Below, in pieces: positions 1 to 10,699 of a DNA stretch of 64,000 nt. Position numbers and translations under genes: made by a program. Under the pieces are notes generated by a model, which did not search any database, had not been told where the DNA came from, and was given only the letters and a program-made list of their open reading frames with translations. Origin of the DNA: Trichosphaerium sp. ATCC 40318 (lineage: Eukaryota; Discosea; Flabellinia; Trichosidae); NCBI GenBank assembly GCA_038496445.1, contig JALMLS010000596.1, positions 206,246 to 270,245 on the forward strand, in the 5' to 3' direction. The stretch's first letter is position 1; the number at the start of each line of letters is the position of its first letter.

Positions 1-207
1 AACGTAGCATTGGCTCTATTTTTGCATTAACTCAACAAGTGTGCTGGCTTGCCTTGGTGCCGTAAAGATTGAGTTTTTTTGCAAGTACAGGTCCTTATTT
101 AACAATCAAATCAAGCTACGAGAAATGTGAAAGTATTTTGAAGCTCGATCCTTCTGGTTGCGTAACGGTACAATGTGGAAAGGGCGAATTCAAGGTTTAT
201 TTACTGA

Positions 208-788
208 TTAACAAGTATGTGTTACATCAATGCCATCAATGAACCAGCGAGCATTGCAACCACCTACTCAGAATTTAGATTTACATCGAAACAAAAAATA
301 ACAAAGGTACATACCGCAAAGATCAGAGATGCAGCACGCTTTAGCATTTCTACATGTAGCATGTTCACAAGGATCAACGAAGCAGTGAGCGATGCCATTG
401 TTACAAGGACAAGTGCAGTCCACTGGATGACCGTCAATTTGGTAGTTGAATGTGCCTACCAAAGAGTTAGATTGATTTAGTGTCTGATTGCTTTTTGAGC
501 GATTAGGGCAATAAAGGGCGTACAAGGTGTGTCTACACAATATCTATCACAGCACTGGGCTTGTGGGTATCTTTGGCAAGCTTCGGCGAAAGTACATGGC
601 TGAATAAAGCAAGGTGTTGTTGGAGTGCAGTCACGTGTTACACATTTTCCTGCTGGGCATCTCCTTGGTTGGGCAGTGGCGCCTATTGAAGATATATAAG
701 CCAAGCCTTTCCTGTAGATAATTTAAATTATCAGAAGCGTACTAAGGGCCAAAAGAACAAAGATTGTAATAGAGAGGAGAAGCTGCAT
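208..788 (-). CDS. Cys-rich secreted protein with CGGCNA module
   Basis: I do not recognise a named gene. Likely exons on the minus strand: 788-743 (signal peptide, MQLLLSITIFVLLALS), 706-537, 483 to about 314, and a short last exon ending with TAA at 210-208. The mature part is very rich in cysteine and contains two related modules of the form PCxxA-C-x(n)-CC; the second ends in CGGCNARWFIDG. That CGGCNA-aromatic module is common in extracellular proteins of invertebrates and protists, where its role is unclear. The first intron begins GTACGC and ends AAG after a CAG, the same acceptor pattern as in the 8-Cys peptide genes further right. The second intron (536-484) is the least certain; without it two frames overlap. 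Probably secreted to the medium or cell surface. Confidence 0.55.
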
Positions 789-1262
789 CGAATAGGGAAC
801 GGGTTGAATATGGACTTATTTTTCTTAACATAAACCAAGGTTTAGTAGTTCACTCATTTGTTGAAAAAAAATGCACAATGCATTTTTTTAAAGGTTTTAA
901 CTTTCGCTCGGAATATTAGAAGATCACCGTTATTGTACCTCAAACACTATGGTAGGCAGAAACTTGAAATAAAAGAAAGTTAAGATAACTTAAAAAGAGT
1001 CATTGTCTTTTTGTTTGGGCAAGTTACGTTTTCAAGTCACGTGATTATTGATTAATTGTTTATTTTCTTTTTGTTGCGGGTGAATTGTTACTGTATTAAT
1101 CCGCCGCAGCTTTGTTTCACAAAAAGCAAGACAAAGGGAACAGATGTTAAACCAGGGCTAATGTTTGTTGAGTTGACAATTTGTTGCGAAGTATTATTGC
1201 TTCCAAAACTATCCAGTACGTTGGTGAAGTGTAGCTCTCTCTAGAAAAGTTCACAAATAGGA
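789..1262. other. Intergenic, no gene seen
   Basis: No convincing exon. A CACGTG sits at about 1037. The rest is AT-rich with short poly-A and poly-T runs. Confidence 0.5.
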
Positions 1263-1720
1263 AAGAAATACAATCACTCAAACTTTATTCGACAAGACAA
1301 CTCACGTACGCCAGCCAATGCCTTGACACCCTCATCTGATATTCCTTTACAACTGTACAAGTTGATTTTATAGGCATCTGCTAGTAACTTGATGCTCTCA
1401 GCTGTTACATTGGTAGAAGAAATCAATTGTATGTACACCAGCTAATGCCTTGACACCTTCATCTGTTATTTCTCTACAAGACGATAAATTAATATCATGA
1501 ACACCAGCAACTGCTTTAATTGCATCATCTGTTACAGAATAGCAGGCAAAAAATCAATTGTGTACGCCAGCTAGTGCCTTGACACCTGATATACTGCAAC
1601 ATGTCAGTTTGATAGTATGAACGCCAGCCAATGCTTTGATCCTTTCATTTGTTATTTCAGTATTATACCATTTCAAGCTATTACAATTTGTTACCAAGCG
1701 TTGTTTAACACCTATTGTAG
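1263..1720 (-). pseudogene. Degenerate leucine-rich repeat gene
   Basis: Read on the minus strand, at least four consecutive LRR units of the type ITDEGVKALAGVHTI-x-L-x-C can be seen, each about 24 codons, with SVTDDAIKAVAGVHDINLSSC as a variant. Stop codons and unit-length breaks interrupt the frame between units and no start exon is visible, so I call it a relic rather than a working gene. Intact LRRs of this GVxxLxxVHxLxL type are protein-interaction repeats. It is not the same LRR type as the AMN1-like gene at the right edge. Confidence 0.55.
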
Positions 1721-4150
1721 CGTTCAGAGAAATACGACTTTTTGCGACATTTTAACAGTGAATGATGGTTGGAACAGCTCTCCAAACAGGTTATAACACT
1801 TCAAATTAAGTATTGTGTACATATGACAATAAAACATTGTCTATGTCGGACTAAAGTAAGCGTAATGCTGCTAGTTTAGTAATTAGTGGTACAAGAACAG
1901 TTCCCACTATGTCGATATTAATGAATGTAAACAAGTCTCAATATTGAAATAACGTATATTGTGTTTGTCAGCCATACACAGCATTTTAAAATGGTTCCTA
2001 AGTGAACCTGTAAACTCTATAATACTGGTGGGCTGTTGGCTATCACGGACGTAGCTTTACATAGCACGTGAATAGTGTAGGCTAGGTTAAATTTGATTTT
2101 GTATGATACCAAATTAAGAAACTCGCGTAGACAAATAAAAGGAGAAAATAACGAGAATTGTTGGCTACTAACATTTTAAGCAGCTTTCCTCATCTTTGGG
2201 TTCTCCGTTTGTTTAAATTTTTCAAGTTGCTCTTTCAGCGCCTTGTTTTCTGTACTCGAAATAATATTTGCTTAGGTACGTACGCATTCTTTTCGTTTCT
2301 GCGATATGTCGTCTGCGAGCTATCATTTCTAAATAAATATGATTATTTTCGTTCGCAACTTGTTACAACGAGTACCTTCTTTGTGGTGTCTTATCACGTG
2401 GTTGTGGATTATTTACTTGGCTGCCCAAAGTTAAACAAAAGTTGCTACAAATTTTGACGTAGCAATAACGAGCAGGTTCATCATGTGCTCCCAACGTGTG
2501 TTTTCTACAGCACAAGTAAGGGTAGTAGACGCAATCAAACGTATAGAGTGTTATTCATTCTTGATTGGTTGCCCACACGCGAGGTTTAGCGCCTAAACAA
2601 AGCTAGTTAGCTTTACCTGACAATCGTTCAATCGAAAGTTGCCGGCTAGGAGTCAAGTAGTAAGCGTGGATCTGGTACCCCACTGACGGTTTTGAGGATG
2701 CTTGCAGGGATGGTTCCTAAATATCATAAGTACTTTTACACATCTTTTTGAAAAAGTTTAGCGAAACATCTTCTACTTTCGCTAAAAATTAAAGTCAACT
2801 TTAATAATCATATTCGCTCGTTTCACCTTGTTCGTTGAACTATTTACAGTGTAACTACTCTTGTACAACATTCTTGTTGGATTATTCTACAAATACGAGA
2901 CGATTATTGGCTATTGTATCCATCACGAATAAAGTTCAAGATGTATTGGAGATTTAGGAATGTAAGAATAGCTTACATCTTTCCTCAACAGTTTACTATT
3001 ACGCAAGTTATGTAGTTCAGACATTGCTTCTTGCTTCTACCGGCAATGGTATAAGTGCTATAATAAATTCAGGAAACTTGTGCATCAACGGTTTTTTTCC
3101 AAAAATAATTTATATGATAAAAAAGAGAGCCAATAGTCCGATCTTATTGGCATATTCCATTATTCAAACCAAAAGTGCGTGATGTCTAGTTTTGCTTCAT
3201 TGTCCTGCGCAGTGGCTATTGAAGTTATTGTTACAAGTGACTTACAATACGAAATTGTTAATCCCTTTTTATTCTATGATTGCATCGTATTTCGGATTAT
3301 CACCCACCATCCCGACTAAATTACCAAATACGATTATTTCATAAAGTGCTATTGATGTAGAGTGCATATTGTATAGTTAATTGTAGCTTTTTCATATAGA
3401 CGCCTGAAAATAAACTGACTTAATCTGAATTGTCTGTTTTTTGATACTTGCAATAATACTGTAGGAAAACAAAAAAGGAGCGAACAAACAATCACAAAGA
3501 CATCGAAGATAAAGTAAGATTCTTTCGCCTCACAAGAAATAGCACTTCTTTAGAGTGAGATATAAGCTCGTCTTCAGCTTACAAAAAACGGTAGGTGTTG
3601 ATGCATTGCAAGACAAGTTAACAACGGAGAATATGTCTGCGAATCTGAAACAACAAAAACTACTGCATTGTACAAGCAATGATGAGGCAAATGCGCTGGA
3701 TTGAGATTTTCACGTGCCTATCTTTAGGCCGTGGTTAGAATATCAGCTTTGGTCCTCTACTTCAAGGTTACCTTTACAGTAGCTCCTGTTGAAGTACCAA
3801 ATTTTGTAAAAAAGGCGATACTATTTATTCGCTGACATACAAGGGTGCCTAATTTGTCTTCTAGTAAGTACATTCAACTCATGAGGTGGCAACAAGGTCC
3901 ACGTGACTATCTTTTTAATAGGAAAATTTAGTTTGCAATGTACTCAGTCATGATACCGAAGGATTGTAACTATCACATTGCCCTTTATGTACAAGGAGAA
4001 AACCAACAAGATTAGAGGAAAACATAAATATTTAGTTACTTTGTTCAAGTTCTGGAAGTAAAACGACAAATTTATAACATCAAACTTTATTGTAGTTTGC
4101 AACAATTGGTATGAGCGCCAATGCCACGGCCTACAGCTATACCAATGTAT
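1721..4150. other. Long stretch without recognisable genes
   Basis: About 2.4 kb with no supported exon; an open frame at 2158-2457 is hydrophobic but lacks any family resemblance or gene signals. CACGTG sites occur near 2396, 3713 and 3901. Confidence 0.4.
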
Positions 4151-4155
4151 ATCGC

Positions 4156-4555
4156 TTATTCGCATTCATAGCGGGTAGCTCTAGGAACGCCACCTAACCA
4201 CATGGTACCATCGTAGTTATTACATCTTCCGGCGCTAGGTGTTCGCTTATTGCATCGTCTACCACAGTTTTTCTTGCCTTGTATGCTGTAGTACTAAGCT
4301 TTGAATTGAGTGGAAAGTTGAAAGTGTATGGGATGAACAACTACGTACGTAAGCGTAATTGTCTTTAGGGCAAGATCCCCAAAGGTCAGCGCAATAAGTT
4401 CCCGAACCTCCGTTAGTTTTTTCATACAATTTTGAGCACCATTTGGCTATGCACGCTTCCGCCTCTTCGTCATTTCCTGATACTGGACATGCGAACATGA
4501 AAACTACAAAAATAATAGCCAGGGATAGCGTAGGTATTAAAGAAAAGTTGCTCAT
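4156..4555 (-). CDS. Small secreted 8-cysteine peptide, copy 1
   Basis: Two exons: 4555-4349 and 4272-4156, giving 107 aa. Residues 1 to about 28 are a signal peptide (MSNFSLIPTLSLAI start, SGNDEE at the likely cleavage site). The mature part has eight cysteines, including KWCSKLYE, YCADLWGSC, KNCGRRC and GRCNNYDG, enough for four disulfides. The second exon is readable only when the acceptor is the AAG just before AAAAACTG; three paralogues at 49.7, 55.1 and 57.2 kb splice the same way and keep all cysteines. The donor is GTACGT. The family is unknown to me; size and cysteine density suggest a secreted effector, defence or signalling peptide, but nothing in the sequence shows which. Confidence 0.7.
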
Positions 4556-4559
4556 TGTG

Positions 4560-5215
4560 GGATTAATCCTTATTTTTAGACATGAACAAATGGTGTGAGT
4601 TTTTATCAAATTTATTCTCAGAGTAGTTTGTCCTATAAATCCCCTATTTCACATAACTTCAACAACTTGAATGAAACCATTGTTTAGCTTCCAACATACC
4701 ATGGTTAATAATGAACGCCAAAACAAGGGTTCAAAACAAGGGTTCAGTTAATACATAACACGAGACTACATGGAGCGGTGGAAATTTTGCAAAGTAGTCT
4801 ATTACTCCAGGATAGAGATTTATCCAGTTTTTGTGCAATTGAGTGTGTCCGATGAATCTCGCTATCACGTAACTACACGATGAACGCGAGAAATACCCGC
4901 CGTCTTAGAGCAGTCTTTTTCAATAAACACAAATGCTGGCTTACATACAGGTGTTTCTTGAGCCTCGTGTAACTTAGTGAAAATTGTGAGCTCGAAAAAA
5001 TACTGTATCACGTGGCCGAAGGTGTTATTTAAAAAGCTGAAAGTTACGTTTGGTATTAATAGTAGTAATTTCACTATGATAGGCTTGCAATTTAAAGCAA
5101 AGTATTGGCAATATCTCTACTATTCTACTAAAATTACTGTTCAACGTTTCAATAGATAACAACGCTGATAATGTCATTATCAGAGCACTGATAGGTCTCT
5201 TATGTGTACTTACAG
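4560..5215. other. Intergenic, nothing supported
   Basis: Short open frames on both strands overlap each other at 4865-5159 and have no gene features. One CACGTG at about 5011. Confidence 0.4.
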
Positions 5216-5224
5216 TTGATTACT

Positions 5225-6200
5225 GCAATGAAGACGTCCAAATTTTTAGCCAAAGACTTTGAAATTGAGTACCCGCTGAACTTTTTACGGGAAGAAACTG
5301 CATCATAACTAGCCATTTGAGAAGGATTTCAAGACCCCCTTGTAGTAAGAGTTAGCATACAGGTAACAGAAAAACAACATTACCAGTGTGAAAATAAACG
5401 AGGCCATCATCCTTTAATGTATTCCAGTTGTCACATATAGCACGCCATACCTTAGTAGATATATCAAGTCTATTTCTAACTCTTGTGTATACTATATCAT
5501 AAATCTCCTTCAAGTATTTATGAGGCTTTGAAGCTTCTTCTCTCTCAAAGTGTTCAAAGTGGCTGGGAAATCATTGCCTATTATGCATTAACACAAACGT
5601 CTTGCTTGTGAATAACGTACCAAGTACAGACATCTGCTCTGTTAGGTAATCTTCTGTACCCAAAGTTGGTACGGTGTATACTTCGATATCATTGATGTGC
5701 TTGTGTAAATAGTACGCTGCAGCAGCAGCAGCTTTGACCTATGAGTTGTTATTTTCTACTTAGTGCGCACCAGACGGTAGAACAACGTTAAATTTGCCAT
5801 TTGATTCGTGCATGTCAATAAACTCTAGAAACTCTTTCGCAAGAGCGAAACGCTTGCAATAAAACTAAGAAAAAAACGTAGTACGAGCATACGAGAAAAG
5901 TTCAATAATTATTTTCTCACATTTTTCTGCTTCGCGTGAACATCCCCACGTGGTATCCATAAATCATCTGTTACTTGCTCATGGTTGCACTGGCACGCGT
6001 TCTCTGGCTGTGCATTACGGCACTATGTTGTCTTCGAGATAGTTGAAATATCGATAATGCGTGTTCATAATATTATTTGAATGCCTGGTTTGTTCTATTA
6101 TGCAAGGTACGTCACAAACTCTATTTTAAACTTTGCAGAAGCTGCTGAAAGGTAGTCGAATTTCTCGTCTTTTTAATTTTGTGCTTCATAAGCTGCTTGT
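5225..6200 (-). pseudogene. PLP-enzyme (D-cysteine desulfhydrase/ACC-deaminase-like), 3' remnant
   Basis: Minus-strand exons can be read at about 6175-6115, 6020-5918, 5867-5763, 5737-5618 and 5571-5389. In order they give KIEF, DDLWIPRGDVHAK, ALAKEFLEFI, NVVLPSGAH, YLHKHINDIEVYTVP, GTEDYL, KPHKYLKEIYDIVY and DDGLVYFHTG. This order (WIP-G, then LPSGTGTTA, then VYTVPCVGxxDYL, then IYxHTGG) is what I know from the D-cysteine desulfhydrase/ACC deaminase branch of the fold-type II PLP enzymes. The catalytic lysine half is missing and the foldback element at 6225 lies where upstream exons should be. The glycine-rich LPSGTGTT loop reads LPSGAHVKA. It is probably a truncated, inactive copy; the family call is by memory of motifs only. 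Confidence 0.5.
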
Positions 6201-6224
6201 ATCTGCCAAATCGCTATGCTGGTA

Positions 6225-6968
6225 TTGTCTGTTTCATTCAAGTTTTACTAATATTTTCTAGAAAGTGAATTTTTAGCACTTTTAGCAGATCTAGCAAGAT
6301 CTGACACTTCTATCAAATGGTGTAGATCTATGACAATGTGAACTATTTGTGTTACAACGTCCTTCATTGTATGACTTAGGTACCTTACGGTAAGTGATAG
6401 CAAAATTTTTAATGTAAGTTTCAACATCCCATGGGATGATCGCAGCATTTTACCTACGCAAACTATACACAGTACGATCAAACCACAGAAGTCTAAAAGC
6501 GAATTAAAAAGGTATGATGTCCTACAAAGCTATCGCATTACCGCCAAACACGGTATGAATGCCTCAAACACTGTTTGCTGTATGTTTTGCTTCAAAAAAT
6601 CAACGTATGTGTATAACTTACTAGCGCCTACCCCACGCTAACAGAAGCGCTATGGTAGCATCCAAGCAGCAATGAAGGTGTAACAACGTCAAAACCGCCC
6701 CAAAACACCACCAACGTTGCTATAGGCTTTGTAAACGCCGCTAGGCATCAAATATGTAAATAAAAAAGTTTGCTCTGGGGTTTGTTAAATCACGTGGGTT
6801 TGAAACGTTTGGATTCACTGGACAGGCTTGAGGGTAGATCACATTTAAAAAATGACAATTTGCAAGATCTGTCAGAAGTGTCAAATCCGTCAGATCTGAC
6901 AGATCGGGCAGAAACTGGGTTTTTTTGCTAAAGGTCAGTCTGTCTGAAAACTTGAATGAAACAGACAA
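6225..6968. mobile_element. TA-flanked foldback (MITE-like) element, copy 1
   Basis: Terminal inverted repeats TTGTCTGTTTCATTCAAG (left, 6225) and its complement (right, ending 6968) are directly flanked by TA on both sides (6223-6224 and 6969-6970). Length 744 bp. Near both ends lie clusters of short palindromic motifs such as AGATCTGACAGATC. No transposase is visible. A TA target duplication fits the Tc1/mariner-like superfamilies, but that assignment is inference. Confidence 0.75.
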
Positions 6969-7214
6969 TAGTAAACAAACTGTTTATTCGAGTGGCTAAA
7001 TATTATGATTATTCAATTTTTCTGCTAGTACACCAGAAAGCAAATGGACTTATACGCATGAGCATAATATGAAAAAAAAGGAGATAATATTTACTAACTT
7101 TTACTAGAAATATGAACACTCAGTTAGTTTGGTATCTATTATTACCAGCGTAAAATCCAACATACATTGGATAAATAAGAACAAAGAAGAATAGAGTACT
7201 GCTTTGTTCTCATT

Positions 7215-8504
7215 TCAGTTTGTTGTTATTCCCTTTGCAATACAAACACCATCCTTGTATACTGATCTTTCTTCCAAGGTTCCATCTTCAAACCATAACA
7301 AAAACTCGCCATCAGGCTTACCGTCGCTATAGTACTCACAAGATTGCATCTGGCCTGTTTCATAGTAGCTCTTTGTCTCACCATGTATCTTACCATTGCG
7401 ATAATTAAGGACAGAATCAAGTTGTCCATTTTTAAACCATATTTTATTCTCACCAGATTGTTTACCAGTTTCTTCATCATAAAGACTAACCTCACGTATT
7501 TGACCGTTCGAGTACCAAAAAGTATGTTTGGACATCTTTCCTGGTTGTTTGTAAACATACAAAGACTTCAACTCTCCATTTTTATGCCATGTTTTTTTCT
7601 CTCCAATGATCTTACCGTGTTCCATAAACATCTGACTGTGCAGCTTGCCATTTTCGTGAAACGTACTGACTTTACCATTTACTTTATTGTCCTTGTATGT
7701 CTTCTCCTCACGCAACTGACCGAGCCTGTTCCATGACTTGTAAGCACCTTCAAGTACACCCATCTGATAGGTTACAAGCCATTTGAGTTGTCCTTCTTCA
7801 TACCACTGTCTTTTGGTACCATGTAGTGTACCATCAACATACTTAGTTTCTTCTTGTATTTTACCATTCTTGTACCATTTTGTTGATGTTCCTTGAAGTT
7901 TCTTATTCGAAAAAAATTGTTGCATCATAAGTACACCGTTTGTATACCATCTCTTCCAGTCACCATCCCAACCACCGTCTTTATAATGTACTTTCTGTGA
8001 CATTTGACCATCATCAAACCATCCAATTTTGTATCCATTTTCTACTCCATTTTCAAATTCAATTTGCCATTTTTTTTTCCCACGATAGAATTTAATAAAT
8101 AGTCCATGTTTTTCTAGTTTGTCGTTGAAGCGACTTGTGATGGCGGCTTTCTTGCATAGTAAAGGCCATTTCAACCACACTTCAGTGTCAGTATCGCATA
8201 TTGATAGGTGTAGCTCTACAGGAATAGCCATAAGATAGTTTTCGGTTGAAACAGGTTGTTTGCGTATTAAATTGCCAATTACATCAAGAGCGCTTTCATA
8301 GACACTCTACGGAACGTAAGTAAGTCGGCTATTGTTTAAAACTGTTACCATTGTACTCAATTTATCTGAATGTGACTGTAAATAGAGTATTTGTGAGTTA
8401 TGTGTAAAGGCGTGAGAGACAACGTGTTTATGGCTTTTAAGAAAGACCTTGACTGAGGCATTTCCGCTAAAATTCGCAGAACACAAGTCTTGTTTATCTT
8501 CCAT
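7215..8504 (-). CDS. F-box-like/MORN-variant repeat protein
   Basis: The core is one open frame, 8231-7215, of 338 aa. After an N-terminal F-box-like stretch (MAIPVELHLSICDTD, VWLKWPLL) come about a dozen MORN-variant (MORN_2 type) repeats of 22-24 residues with the pattern W-x-x-NGQL-x-x-x-x-x-Y-x-x-G-x-x-x-G. A second exon may precede it: 8504-8349 starts with MEDKQDLC and splices in phase (GTAACA...CGTAG) onto SVYESALDVIGNLIRK, which runs without a stop into MAIPV. The short form starting at 8231 is the conservative model. F-box plus MORN_2 proteins are abundant in Marseilleviridae and in some protists; a role as substrate adaptor for ubiquitin ligase is possible but unproved. Confidence 0.8.
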
Positions 8505-9164
8505 CTATTTTCTTAAATTAGTAAGTTACTATGTATATCGCTGCTGTATTGTTACACACATCGCATATGGGAACTAGAATAGAAGTAAGGCATTATTGTC
8601 TGTTTCATTCAAGTCTTACTATTATTTTCTAGAAAGTGAGTTTTTAGCACTTTTAGCAGATCTAGCAAGGTCTGACGCTTCTGTCAAATGGTGTAGATCT
8701 ATGACAATGTGAACTATTTGTGTTACAACGTCCTTCATTGTATGACTTAGGTACCTTACGGTAAGTGATAGCAAAATTTTCAATGTAAGTTTCAACAGAC
8801 CACGGAAGATGATCGCAGCATTTTACCTACGCAAACTATACACAGTACGATCAAACCACAGAAGTCTAAAAGCGAATTAAAAAGGTATGATGTCCACAAA
8901 GCTATCACATGTCCGCCAAACACGGTATGAATGCCTCAAACACTGTTTGTTATGTTTTGATAAAAAAAATCAACGTGTATAATAATTTACTAGCGCTACG
9001 CTGGCCTACCCCACGCTAACAAAAGCGCTATTGCAGAATCCAAATAGCAATACAGGTGTAATAGCGTTAAAACCTCCCAAAACACCAGCGTTGCTGCTTT
9101 GTAAACGCCGCCAGGCGTCAAATATGTACATAAAATTGTTTGCTATGGGTTTGTTAAATCACGT

Positions 9165-9945
9165 CAGTGATTTTTTACGAGCAGTACATTTACAAAAATA
9201 AAGCTATCTTTCTAACCAGCTGGCGCATATTTTGACTCCCCCAATGGATCCCATAACTTATAATTATATTCTCACGATGCCAGTTACACCTGCAACAACC
9301 AACAAACATCTCAAAAAAACTGTGTTCTTGACAGCAAAAAATAGTTACAAGTGATAGTATTTACCTCTTGGAAGCTTGGGATTTTGAAGGTGTAATTGCA
9401 GGCGCAACAGTAGATACAGCATTTGGTATTGCGGTTTGCGTGGTTGTTTTTGGTGCCATTGATGGAGAGGTGTTGGCGTTATTATTGGCTTTATAGTTCT
9501 ATTATAAACCCATCAATAAAGAGTTTGCAAGCAGACTTAATTTCTAATTTACTATATGACACAAGTCATGTTGGGTGCTATAATTACGTACTACACCAGT
9601 ACTGAGTATTGCTTCATCGAACAAAAGGGAATAGAAAGGTAGCATCTTACATGTTTTTTAGATGAACGCTTTTTATGAGCCTGCCTCTTATTTGAGTTAG
9701 GACCACAAGAGCTTTTTAATTGTCATTTGCTATGAGGAAAAAATTTGCTGTTTAATTAAATAACGGTAACTAACACGTGATAATTTTAACTTAGCAAGAT
9801 TACGTTGAGCTACGTACAGTCTCAAATTAAGGAAAAACTTGAAGGTGAGAATGAAGAGGAGAGAAATAGACAAAGGGTAAATACTAAACTGAAAAAAAAC
9901 GAAAAGAGTGTGAAAGGGGCTTTATTAAAGCACTTTAGTAACATA
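9165..9945. other. Left part of the inserted segment, no gene seen
   Basis: AT-rich, with a short hydrophobic open frame at 9423-9605 that I cannot support. It lies between the left half of foldback element copy 2 and the secreted protein gene. Confidence 0.4.
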
Positions 9946-9950
9946 TGTAT

Positions 9951-10697
9951 TTAGCTACATGCACTACAATCGCCGTTGAGAGGTAGAACAACACTTGCAG
10001 TAGTAAGAGGGTGGATATCAGCAGTACCTTTCCAACAGAAATGAAAAGAGTTAAAGATTTTAACTTCGGAGAAATTCCAGCCATCATGACCGAATATTGT
10101 CATCTCAACACCTTGAAGTGCCTTGTCGGTATTCTTTGAAGGTGCGACCATATAGAACAGATCAACAGCACCTGATTGAAACTCGTTGAGTCGGGGATCA
10201 ACAAGGGCAGCGCTGTAAGGAGAATAGGTTCCGTCAGTGTAAGCATATCGGTACTTAATTGGTGCATTTGTTCCATGGAATTGCCCGTTGTTCGTCTTTG
10301 TCATTATCATTGTGTATTCGCTAGTAACCTTCTCATATGTATCTCCAGATGCTTGACTATAAGTGTTTGAACAGCTGGTCATGTAGAATAAGTTGCATAT
10401 ACTTCCGTGGTAGGATGTGTAGTAATTACAGCGGTCGTCTGCATTACATAGTTGTTCACATTGAGCTTTTGTAACTGAAGTATCTCGAGGGAAGGAACAG
10501 TCTCCAGGGCCGCCAACCCAATTGCAGTTTGTTACCGTTGATCCGGGCACAGAGCCATCACAGTACACAAATTGTCCGGCATGCATGTCTTTACGACAGC
10601 CAGAACAAGTGTTGTGGGCGTTGAGAGTAATGGCTTTGTAATTGAAGGCCAATGCCAATGAAAAACAGAGACAGAGTAGAATCGATGAATAGTTCAT
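9951..10697 (-). CDS. Secreted protein with PAN/apple-like Cys region
   Basis: Single open frame of 248 aa with a signal peptide (MNYSSILLCLCFSLALAF). Residues about 40-120 are cysteine-rich: CSGCRKDMHAGQF, then PGDCSF, then TKAQCEQLCNADDRCNYYTSY, which resembles a PAN/apple fold (C-x2-C-x4-C with an aromatic strand). The C-terminal half is hydrophilic with DGTYSPYS and an HDGWNFSEVKIFNS stretch like a beta-sandwich strand, ending in CSACS. Unspliced, unlike most genes here. It lies inside the segment that splits foldback element copy 2, so it may have moved with that segment. Function unknown; PAN domains usually bind proteins or sugars. Confidence 0.65.
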   Translation of the reverse strand: MNYSSILLCLCFSLALAFNYKAITLNAHNTCSGCRKDMHAGQFVYCDGSVPGSTVTNCNWVGGPGDCSFPRDTSVTKAQCEQLCNADDRCNYYTSYHGSICNLFYMTSCSNTYSQASGDTYEKVTSEYTMIMTKTNNGQFHGTNAPIKYRYAYTDGTYSPYSAALVDPRLNEFQSGAVDLFYMVAPSKNTDKALQGVEMTIFGHDGWNFSEVKIFNSFHFCWKGTADIHPLTTASVVLPLNGDCSACS

Positions 10698-10699
10698 GA

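Noticed and set aside
268..704. Two overlapping minus-strand Cys-rich frames as separate genes
   Set aside because: They join in phase through a 53-nt intron (536-484) and share one signal-peptide exon at 788, so one gene is simpler.
7226..7736. Long frames on both strands inside the MORN-variant gene
   Set aside because: They are alternative frames of a repeat-rich gene whose main frame has clear repeat structure.
9423..9605. Hydrophobic frame starting MVLRFAWLFLVP
   Set aside because: No second copy, no continuation by splicing, and no mature part after the hydrophobic stretch.
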